This document shows positions 23,454 through 34,300 of a stretch of DNA of 64,000 bases, in pieces. Origin of the DNA: Blastomussa wellsi (Eukaryota; Cnidaria; Anthozoa; Scleractinia; Plerogyridae); assembly GCA_947652115.1 (NCBI GenBank), contig OX393563.1, positions 8,963,942 to 9,027,941 of the forward strand, given 5' to 3'. The position numbers and the translations under genes were made by a program. The notes below the pieces were generated by a model, which worked only from the letters and a program-made list of their open reading frames with translations, did not search any database and was not told the origin of the DNA. Position 1 is the stretch's first letter. The number at the start of each line of letters is the position of its first letter.

Positions 23454-24339
23454 GAAACTAATTGATCCGATAAGCCTCCCCAATGCGTGCGCACATTTAA
23501 TTCTTTTCTTTCTTTTCCCGGTATAAGCATTATTGACCCTCCCCACCCCCATTTGGCTAATCTCCCCCAGCTAAATAACGACCGTTCCCTAATTAGTGAA
23601 TTGCCGCTTTTATTTTTCTTTGTTGTCTGCCTCATTTCATCGTTAAAATCGTTTGTAAGATATCTTTAGTGCTTGACTTGGGTTTCTAATAGATGTGAAT
23701 ATAACAGACAACTGTCGAGTGGTCTCAAGTTTCGCAGTAGTCACGTAAAATATGTGGGACTCTAAGCTGGCCTGGTTATGTGGTCTTTTTCCTCAAATAT
23801 CTGCCCTGCAAACAGGGTTGAAATTCGCCATCGGGGCCGTGGCAAGGGGATGGGCCGGGGGACCCCGTGCCCTCTTTTTTGTCAAAAACACTCACCAATG
23901 AGAAGTTTAAAATTTAAAATTAAATTTTGTCTTCCCGACATTTTAAACAATAACGATATATCAATAGTTCTGACAGCTGACAGGAGAACATTTGCCGGTA
24001 TCAAGATAGACAACCCCCACCCCCCACCCCCTGCTCCTTAGGGCTTGCTACGGCCATGGCCAAAAAATCATGCCCTTGGATAGGTTATATTCTAAAGTAT
24101 TTTCCGCATAAGCTAAGATAAGATAAGATGGTACTTTCCGAGTACAAAATCCTTGAATCTGCCGTTGTGCTGGGCAGTCGTCTTCTATTAAACCCTAATG
24201 CAACTGACAAAAGATAGTTTCCTGATCTGAGTGTAAAGAAACCACTTTCGACCTACACGTTGTTATGGAAAGTCGTTGTTTTCAGGCTAATTAAAACTGT
24301 AAGATCATTGTAAAACTGAAAAATAAAACGCGAACGTGT

Positions 24340-24764
24340 GAAACGAAAGTGAAAAATAATTCCCCAGGAAGAAAGCGTTCCGAAAGTGTCAAGGCTTCGT
24401 GATGATGCGACCACTTACATTTTACTTCCGCTTAATTTCAAGAATTAAATATTGTTTGACAGTGGTCCTTAGAACGATATTCATTGTCGGAAAGCATTTG
24501 CCACTGGTATAGTGGGCTATACCTTTTAAGATACTTTGTGGAGTTATAATTTCTGTAATTTATAAAAAAAACCGTGATGTACAGTTGAGAACAAATTTGG
24601 TAAACATACAAAATCACATGTTCCACTTGGATCGGAAGTGGAAATTGACTAAATCGTCATAAACTGAACAAAAACTATCCACTTTATATTGCCTGTACCT
24701 AAAATGCTTAATTATAGCTTGTGAACCTCCTCTGTTTAATTATTGATATATACGAAAGAGAAAC
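24340..24764 (+). promoter_or_regulatory. Two ISRE/IRF-like motifs upstream of RNF213
   Basis: GAAACGAAAGTGAAAA (24340-24355) and CGAAAGAGAAAC (24753-24764) both contain the GAAANNGAAA core bound by IRF proteins in animals. They lie 0.5-0.9 kb upstream of the RNF213 start codon. Vertebrate RNF213 is interferon-inducible; function here is inferred. Confidence 0.4.
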
Positions 24765-24804
24765 AACAATGGTCAACATTTGACAAAATCCACTTCCGCT
24801 CTAA

Positions 24805-25064
24805 TTCCAAGAATCTGGAGTCCCCAGGTGTCACAGTAAAAACATTTCTCGGAAATTTTGCTGCTCTTGAGGTCTTTCATTGACACCCGAAGAAATTTAC
24901 CCGCTGGACCACCTAAACTAAACTTCTGAGCATTCCCAAATTAATATAATACATGACTTTCATTTCCATTCGTTAATGTGTAGCAGCAAAGTGCACGGTC
25001 TGGGGAATCCAGAATAACGAAATCTACTTCCGCCTGCGGATCACTTTCTCGGAATTTCCAAGAA
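24805..25064. promoter_or_regulatory. Four STAT (GAS)-like TTCNNNGAA sites
   Basis: TTCCAAGAA at 24805 and 25056 and TTCTCGGAA at 24846 and 25046, the last two pairs almost abutting. Each is a palindromic TTCN3GAA site, and four in 260 bp is far above the random expectation of about one per 4 kb. All lie within 470 bp of the RNF213 ATG. Confidence 0.4.
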
Positions 25065-25084
25065 TCCCCGAGGCAGCGTCGACA

Positions 25085-25094
25085 TATATATATA
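25085..25094 (+). promoter_or_regulatory. TATA-like box of RNF213
   Basis: TATATATATA lies 174 nt upstream of the ATG at 25268. It could be a core-promoter TATA element or a short dinucleotide repeat. Confidence 0.3.
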
Positions 25095-25267
25095 GCGGTT
25101 CGTGGAATTTATCCACCACTTAGTGGAAAACACCTCAGCTCATGTGATGCTATGGCTTTTTAATTTCCGACGAAATATCGACGGCTAAAGGACGTATGTA
25201 CTCAGTCTATACAAAGATTATTTTGTAGACTGAAAATGTAGCTTTTCAAAAGGAGTTGGCGTTTATA

Positions 25268-25328
25268 ATGAAGTGCCCCGCTTGCGGAAACGACGAACTC
25301 CAAGAGCGTCATCGCTTCTGCTGTAATT
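25268..25328 (+). CDS. RNF213: RNF213 exon 1, left part: zinc-ribbon N-terminus
   Basis: The frame begins MKCPACG and continues to RFCCN, then meets TAG (25328-25330), whose last two bases belong to the inserted element. Cysteines at 3, 6 and 18 match the CxxC...CxxC zinc ribbon at the start of vertebrate RNF213, where the ligands are also 3, 6, 18 and 21 (recalled, not searched). Base 25328 is the first base of the Cys21 codon, which is completed at 26478-26479 beyond the transposon. Confidence 0.8.
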
Positions 25329-28300
25329 AGGGACCTTAAGATACTGGACGCGGCGGACTTTAAGAACGCGGTCACGTCCGAGAGGGCATGGGTCGCGACC
25401 GCCACCTTTGCGCGGGAAATACGAGCCTTAAGATTTACGTTGTGCAAGCGGTCGCCGAAACACATAACAACAAACGGATTCAATCAAAGAATCACTGGAA
25501 TCAGACGGTTTTGCTGTTATGACGTCGTTTAAGAAGACCCGAGAGCTTCTAGCAGGATCTTATTTGGCTGACATCATTTCTGACGAAGAATTCGTGGTCC
25601 TCTATGACTGCAGCTTTTCGAAAAACTTAGAGTTACCGTATGAAGAGTACGAAAGATTTGACCTCGAAGAAATGGCAGATTCGGAGTGTAGAGCAGAGTT
25701 CCGTGTTAATAAACGCGATCTACCGCATTTAGCAGAGCGTTTACAAATACCTGATGCTTTTGTATGTAACCAGGGCTCCGTTTGTGAGGGTATGGAAGCT
25801 ACCTGTATGCTACTTCGAAGGCTTTCATACCCTTGCAGGCAACAAAACCTCCCGAGCGAGAGCAATGTCGTGGTTGTTTGACCGTTCCATTGCCATACTA
25901 AAGGAAGAGAAAGTAGAATTTCAATCAAATCTTTTGCGCCACTTTTATCAAAACAATCGTATTAAAAACACGAGTCGAAGAAAAATGACGCAAACAGGCA
26001 AAATTATATAAATAATGCAAAATCAGTTACTAAAGCGGTCCTAAACTGCCACTGATTAATTTTACACGACAAAAATCAAGGTTCAAATTAGAAATAAAGC
26101 AATACGCAGCAAGGAAATTTTACCCAAATTTACCTGCTTCTCGGATTCCTTCTGAAGACTTGACGCTCTCACAATAACCCTCTATATGCTCGGTAAGACT
26201 GAATTTTGAAAACAAAAATGAACCAGACAGTTTAGGAATCTATTTTCTTATAATAATGTTTGCAAATTTTGGGCAAGACTTGTTAATTCAATGGAAAATT
26301 TCGGAAAAATAACTCACCTTTCTGAGAGGCCGCCAAAATAAACTTCGTCGCCGCCACAACTGAGGTGGAGGCCGTCAAGTGGCGTGACATTTATGCAAAT
26401 TAAAACTAAGACCTTGCGGATTTACTTCCGGTTGCCGTCGTCCTAGGCCGCGTCCAGGGTATCTTAAGGTCCCTATTGTGGTTGTAGTCTTGCTGGAGTT
26501 AAATCTGCAAGAGAAACGATAACAGGTCCACCAAACACTTCCCAGCAGGCACCATCTGCGAAGTCGTCTCACGCTGCAGGTTAGTTGTAGAATTTTGCAG
26601 AATATGCGTAGAAAAGATCAACAACGATTAAGGTGATTGTTGTCTTCGCGGTCGCTAGTGATCAAATAGGTGGCGTATGACTAGAAAATGTTCGACTTAA
26701 GAATTAGAACTGCATGCATGTACAGTTTTCGAACACCAAACAGCACGCGCTATACGCTGCGAGTGACCTGCAATCGTAGCCATGTCTAATTTGTACTGAA
26801 AATAAAATTTGATTTTCTTCCTCCACCGGACAACCTTATAGTTTTAAAAGCGGAGAAATTAATTCCTGTTCTATTCTATTTCTATTTTGGATAAGAGGAT
26901 CATGTATGTTACGAATAAGTGACTGTGTCAAAAGTAGTTGGGGTTCTGCGTTGAAGGCTTAGAAAAATTAAACTAAATTTAAATTTGTGGATGAACTTTA
27001 TTTTCAATTTCACATACGCGTTATAAACGTTCGTATCGTTTTCGTGCACTTTACGGCGGATGATTTGGGTCATCATCTAAAGCGAACTCTAAAACGACGC
27101 TATGATCGCAAATTGCACTAATTTTGGGTATCTTTTTGGGAACTGTGCAGCTGATCTTCGTTCAGAGCAGTTTTGCAATTTTATACAAGGTGTTGAACTT
27201 AGTTCACTGCCATCAGATTTTAGTCTTAAAATTCTTACGGTAATAACAGCATTCAAGGAAATATGACCGAAGTTTTGTCTTAAACTGCTCACCTGAGGCA
27301 GGAATGAGAACTTTTCATTAGGCTTTAAATGTTTTCCATTTTAAAAATACAAATACACACATTTCTGAGAGATTTTGGGGGGCTAAGCCTCCCACAACTG
27401 CCACTGAATTATTATAAGTTAATATATATGAGCATTCTACTTTAATGTACTCAACAAGAAAACGGACCTCCTAATCATACCTTCCAGATACAAGTGAACG
27501 TGATTTCTTTCTTGCTTATTTCGAAGAATTATTCTTTTACTTGATCGCTTAATTTAATCAACAATATTGCAAGGTAAAAAGCTGAGAAAGAACAAAGTGA
27601 TGGAAAAGATTGTTAAATGAAACGATTCAGAGTTGCTACACCCCGTGTTTGGGATATGTTTACGAAGCTTCTCTTCACGGTATTTTTTCATGTTACCTCG
27701 GTCCTATATGTTTATTTACATTTCTATCACTCTGAAAGTCTGAGGGGGGCATCTCACTTCCATGCACTTGCTCTTAAAGGGACACAGTCAGCTGATGCAC
27801 AGGATGAGCAAAAGCACACTCAAAAACAGTAAACATGTTGAAAATCGAGCGAAACACTGAGAGTATTGAAGCGGATTTTTAGATGTACTCGACGCGTATC
27901 TTTGCTTTCAGGTTGAGGTAAACTTTTTTCAAAGTAACCAAATACCAAATAAGTAATTCTTGATCGCTCTGTTAACATTTTCACACATGCGTGGCTCTCT
28001 TGGACATGAGGTTTCTACTTAACCTTAATGTCATTAAGGGAAAAAATGATTTTAAAATTGTTTCAACAGAAACTTTGTTTCCAAAGCAGGTAACCAGACC
28101 TCGCCTACTGAGAACAACGATGGTGACCAAAGAAGCTGTCCTGGGAGTGAAAGCCTGCCTCTCGACAAATCAGAAATTCAGGGAGACAGATCCATTGCAG
28201 GAAGTCTTTCAAATCCAGAAATAACCAGTGAGGGACAGAAAGGCGATAATGAACCTACGGAAGTGAAGAAAAATGCATTTCATTGCTATGAACGAGGGCA

Positions 28301-31300
28301 GCGAGATGCAAAGGGGGGACAGAAAGACAAGAAAGATATCAAAAAGGAAGAACAAATAAGACAGGAAGGACAGAAAGGACAAAAAGATGATGACAAAAAG
28401 GAACATAAAAGACAGGAAGATGCCAAGGAGGGAGAGAAAGAACGGGAAGATTCCAAGAAGGGACAGAAAGAACGGGAAGATTCCAAGGAGAGACAGAAAG
28501 AATCGGGAGATTCCAAGGAGGGACAGAAAGGGTGCGAGGATGCAAGGGAAGGACAGAAAGGAGAGAAAGATGCTAAGAATGGACTTACAGGAAGAAAAGA
28601 CGCTAACGAAGGACAGGAAGATGTCAAAGATGAACATAAAGAGCGGAAAGATGCCAATAATGCACAGAATGGACAGGAAGATGCTAACGAATCACAGAAA
28701 GGTGTCAAAGATGGACAGAAAGGACAAGGAGGTACCAAGGATGGACAGAAAGGAGGGGAAGATGCCACAGATGGACAGAAAGGAGGGGAAGATCCCAAAG
28801 ATGGACAGAAAGGAAGGGAAGATGTCAAGGATGGAGAGAAAGGACGGGAAGATGCCAATGATGGACAGAAACGAAGGGAAGATGCCAAAGATGGACAGAA
28901 AGGAGGGGAAGATACCAAAGATGGACAGAAAGGAAGGGAAGATGCCAAAGATGGACAGAAAGGAGGGGAAGATACCGAAGATGGACAGAAAGGAAGGGAA
29001 GATGCCAAGGATGGACAGAAAGGAGGGGAAGATGGCAAAAATGCACAGAAAGGAAGGGAAGGTGGCAAGGATGAACAGAAAGGAAGGGAAGATGGCAAGA
29101 ATGGACAGAAAGGAAGGGAAGATGCCAAGGATGGACAGAAAGGAGGGGAAGATGCCAAGGATGGACAGAAAGGAGGGGAAGATGCCAAGGATGGACAGAA
29201 AGGAGGGGAAGATGGCAAGGATGGACAGAAAGGAGGGGAAGATGGCAAGGATGGACAGAAAGGAGGGGAAGATGGCAAGGATGGACAGAAAGGAGGGGAA
29301 GATGGCAAGGGTGGACAGAAAGGAAGGGAAGATGCCAAGGATGGACAGAAAGGAGGGGAAGATGGCAAGGATGGACAGAAAGGAAGGGAAGATGCCAAAG
29401 ATGAACAGAAAGGAAGGGAAGGTGCCAAGGATGGACAGAAAGGAGGGGAAGATGGCAAGGATGGACAGAAAGGAGGGGAAGATGGCAAGGATGGACAGAA
29501 AGGAGGGGAAGTTGGCAAGGATGGACAGAAAGGAGGGGAAGATGGCAAGGATGGACAGAAAGGAGGGGAAGATGGCAAGGATGGACAGAAAGGAAGGGAA
29601 GATGCCAAAGATGAACAGAAAGGAAGGGAAGGTGCCAAGGATGGACAGAAAGGAGGGGAAGATGGCAAGGATGGACAGAAAGGAGGGGAAGATGGCAAGG
29701 ATGGACAGAAAGGAGGGGAAGTTGGCAAGGATGGACAGAAAGGAGGGGAAGATGGCAAGGATGAACAGAAAGCAGGGGAAGATGGCAAGGATGAAGAGAA
29801 AGGACAAAACGATTCTACGGTGAAACAAACGGTAGAGGACGATGCTAAGAAAGAACAGGAAGATACCAAGGTTACTGTCTTCTTCCATGCACTGATGACA
29901 CCGACTTTCCAGTTTGCTCAAAGCCAAGGTTACAGAATTTTCATTCGTGGATCTCGTCCCTTTACGTGGGGCGAAGACAATCAAGTTCCCGTCCGCATTG
30001 TAAGGTATGTTTCTACATAAGAAATGAAGCAAAAGTATGTAAAAATATTTTTATCTACTTTTGTCTTATATTTTAGGGAAGTTTTCGATGGCTACTTCGA
30101 ATTAGAAGGCAGTACAAAAATGACTCTGCAACAGGCTTCAAGACAGATTTCTTATAAATACGTTGTACTACGCCCCCAAAGTAATAGCAAGCAACCAAGG
30201 AACTTATGGGAGTGTCTCCTCGGTTTTAAACCTGTTTTCAGTGGCCATGTGAACCGCTGCCTTAATATTCGCGATGATTCTTTAAAAAGCAATGGTAAGA
30301 TAAAATGCTGGTTTTCATTGTGATCTCATTCGTAATTGCTATTACACCTCCATCTTCGTGTCACATTCATAACAGCCCTGTCGCTCTACAATCAACGCCT
30401 TCATCTTCATAATCAAATAGTGACAATTAACGATGTTTCTTAATTTGACTAAAATTTGTGAAAAATTTAGGCTTTCTGAAATGACGCCATATTGATACAC
30501 AATACCGTATTGTATGAATTGGTAGTCTCATCCATTTAATGCAGGGCTGTCGTAGTTACATATATCTGTTCAAACATGAGAAAGGAACAGATTGTGACAA
30601 AACTCTTGGAAGATGTAATTTCATCAAAAGAATGAAGATGCGACTTCAAGCTTACGATCGTGAACAAACCAAGAATAAAACTAACACGACTGAGAAGAGA
30701 CTGGATAAATAAGACGAGAACCAATCATTGAGAAATTGCACGACAGTATAGTAGTGACCAATCAGGGCTTCTTTTGTTCCTTCCAAAGTTATTATTTGGA
30801 TGCTAACTCATGCTCCTCCATCAATTTGAATTAAAAACTCCCGCATAACAACCACATGCAACTTAGTTGCCGGAACAAATTGTCATTTAAACTAGCCTTT
30901 GGAGGCAAAAGTTTATACCGTTAGGAGATTCAGAGATGTAGTGTTATGAGGCCCAATTAAAAAGAGAACTACGTATACAACGAATGGAATTAACTGAAAT
31001 GAATCTGAAACTCCAAAAAGAATCAGGCATTCCTTATACCCTAAACAATTTAGTTGGATCGTATATGGTTAAAGCAGCACTTTAAACAACAAAATGTTCG
31101 ACAAAATTAGTTAAAATAGTTAAAATAAGTAATATGTAAATATATTTCACTAACAGTGATAGAACTAATTAATATAGTGAAAGTTAAAGTTATATTCAAA
31201 AAACAAAAACAAACAGTGGCCTTTGCATTGACATTGAGTTATAGGTATCGATCACCCAAGTTTTGTTGTCTTTTTGCCGGGAAGAGTCTTTCTTGCTCGG

Positions 31301-34300
31301 ATTATCGCAATAAACAAATGAACCACACATTGCTGGAGCGGATATATTGGCGTTACTTTTATTTCTGTTTTTATTCGTTCCTTCGTTAGTTGGGTTTGTC
31401 TAGCTGTCTACCCAGGCTTTCTGTCTGTCTATCCATTCATTCTCATTCATTCATTTATTCATTCATTCATTCACCAACTTATTCATACGTTTATTTTTTG
31501 CCGTTCATTTTTATCTGTACGACCTATCATAATTTGGCTTTCATTGTAATTATCATTGTATAGCAACATGGCACCAGTATGACGATGCAGTCTTCAGTGA
31601 ACCCGGATGGTGGGACTCTATTTGTAGTCACGTTCCTTTCTTAAGAAACGTTGATCTCGATCCCGCCGAAGGTCGAAGAATGGCGATGATGGTTATGTTA
31701 CCGGAATGGGACAGCATCTCATGCGAACAAGGAGGAATTAGCGCGTCATCTGCCTTGAGTCAAATAAACGATGTAATATACTGTATGTCGAAGTCAGAAG
31801 TTGAGAATGGGGGTTGTGTTTTTAATCGCATCCTAACCCGTTTTAACGTGAGAGAGGTTAGTTTAAGACGTTTTTTGTACGGTATTGTAAAACCCCATTT
31901 TCTCGAGGTAATAAATACCATGATCAATTTATACACGCCGTGAGTTCGAGTTAAAAAAATGCTATAAAACAAGAATTAATGAAATTTAAAATGACCCAAT
32001 TACAAAAAAAAAAAGAAATAATTGTGCAACCGTGACTGTAGCGTTCGTCTGTCCGGGAATATTCGGGTACAAACTATTCGGTAAGGCGCTATTAGCTTTT
32101 AATTTTTGATACATAGGAAACTAAGGGATGTGGAGCGAGAAAACGTAGGGGAATCACGCAAAATAACTCTGTATATCTTGTACCAACCATTTGTACCGAG
32201 AAATATTCCGCAGCGTTCTTGGATAGTTCAACTGCCGCGCGAAAAACAGCCGTGCATGGAATTATAATATTAAACTTAAAATAATTATAATAATTTAACA
32301 CGATGATCTGGCTTGGCTTAAACGTTGATTCTATTTTACCTTTTCTGATGAAAAAACAAAATGTCAGTTATTGAAATTGGCTAATCCGATTGATGATTTA
32401 TTTCATATTTAGGCGATTTATGAATACGTGTCTCCACGACTGAATGTTAATATCCAAGTACAGCAAGCTCAGGCCAAGGATGACAAGGCTCAAGTGAAAC
32501 GACTAGTTACGTCTGTAATCATTGCATCCCTTGCTGTTCTTCATCAAATTACATTTCCGACAGATGGCGTCATAAGGGATCTTCTGGAAAATCTCGTTTT
32601 GCATGAAAATGCAGGCCAAAATGAATGTCTAGAGTTGGAAGTTCTCCTGCAACAGTTTCCGAAAGAGCAGCACATAAGGTGAAAACCGCGGAAATAATCC
32701 TTTATATATGTTTTTAGTTTATATCCAGACCAAATACATCAGTTATTTTGTGTTTTTTTTTTACCTTTTCAGGACGTTATCTCGTAAGCCAATCATTTTA
32801 AAGGAGCTACTTCACAGCCTCCGCAATATTGAAAAGAAAGGCCGACCAGTTTTTTCAACTGTCACTCGTTCAGCGTTCGTTCTTTCTTTCTTTCGTCTTT
32901 GTCTCGAGCCCCCTCAGTCATAACCATCTTTAGTTATTTTCGGTTCATTGCTACTTTTTCGACTTTCTTCGCCAAATATCGCCCTTTGAGGGGGCGGGCC
33001 TGTGACAGCAAAGTAGTCGATCGCCTAAAATGAAATAAGTTGGTCTAGTTAAATTTATGACACAATTACGCTCTTCTTAACGGTCTTGTCAATGAGTCAT
33101 TATCACAAAATGAACTTTTTCGAGTGTCATATTCTCGGGTAACGAGCCTTCCACTTTTACGTGTGTAAAGACAATTTTAAAATGGTGTACCCAATTCTGG
33201 TTTAGGTGTATGTTTTGAGCCCCCTTTTGCATAGCAATAAATTAATCTTTGTTTGTTCATTTCAGAACATTGGCTGACAGTATGAGAAAACTGTGCACTT
33301 ACGTAATTGAGCAACGATATGGCATGTTTAACTGGCTGTTTGCAGTTCCGTTGCTTCATTTCCTTTCTAAGTCATCTGCACCATTCTCTCCTCGTACGCT
33401 TACCTCAGAACCGAGCTCACTGAACGACACCTCTTGGTGGGGAACTGAAGATTTGAACTTTCGACGCGTGCGGGGACAAGGTTCCACTTCAAGGTCAGGA
33501 CTTCTACTGATTGAAAAAAGTCCCTCAGGATAGAGTGGCCTTATAGTTTTTGTATATTTTTCACAAGCAAATTCGCTTGTACGCAACTATAAAAAGGTGC
33601 AGACATAAAGGAGGCAGCGTGGACGAGTGGTTTAGGGCGCTGGTGTTGTAATCCGGAGGTTCCGGGTGCAAGACCCCACCCTCTCAATAGCGGGATTTGT
33701 TTCTCGGTAGTCCCGAGCTCAAATCCTCGGTCACGCCTTGCAAATAACCAACTGGTCGGACTCCTGCCAGTTGAGATTCAAATATTTGCGTTGTTTGTTT
33801 CAGCTGCATACCTGAAAACTAGCTAGGTTAGCGCATATAGCCTTCTCTGGCAATGGCGTAAAAATGCCTTTGAACGCTTGAAGGCCGAGTTGACTAAACT
33901 ATATTTATGTTTTATACATATGTTTCTTCTTAATTTAACAGTACCAACACTCCTGCCCTTCTGCTCAACCAGCTGATGCCTATGTTTCAGCTCGATCCTC
34001 TGTTCAAAAGAACGTTTCTGTTGGCACTTTCCATTCGGGACATTAACACGGTACTGAAGAAAACAAAGTTCCCATTGTACGTCGTTTGTTGGACACTAAT
34101 TCGGGTAGTACAAGACAGAGACGCCCCTTTCCTTTCGGAGGAAGAGGTAATGAGTTAATGGAACATTTATTTCTTGTTATACGCGGCGATTCCTAGTGTT
34201 TGAAATGTAGAGTAGAACGGCGAAGCACGTTTCTGTTTCGTAAACGGTCGATGCCATTTTTTCGAAACTTTCGGCTATCATCGAATTTTTTTACCCACAA

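Noticed and set aside
25202..25483. Minus-strand 93-codon frame across exon 1 and the Harbinger end
   Set aside because: It overlaps the zinc-ribbon exon and a terminal repeat in antisense, with no homology or splice context.
25322..26487. Removal of the Harbinger element by splicing (gtaatt donor at 25323, tag acceptor at 26487)
   Set aside because: The join would leave the wrong phase and shift the frame before exon 2, and it would drop the Cys21 codon.
28300..29800. CRISPR array
   Set aside because: The units are contiguous without spacers and lie in a eukaryotic coding exon.
28387..29823. Second plus-strand frame (MDRKEGKM-type repeats)
   Set aside because: Out of phase with both neighbouring exons; an open-frame by-product of the repeat length.
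28286..30032. Long minus-strand open frames (over 400 codons) across the repeat exon
   Set aside because: They are the antisense of a 30-bp stop-free tandem repeat; composition is purely Ser/Pro/Phe repeat, and the plus frame joins flanking conserved exons in phase.
32773..32848. Extra RNF213 exon after acceptor 32772
   Set aside because: No donor gives the phase needed by the next exon, while exon 5 joins exon 6 (33266) directly in phase.
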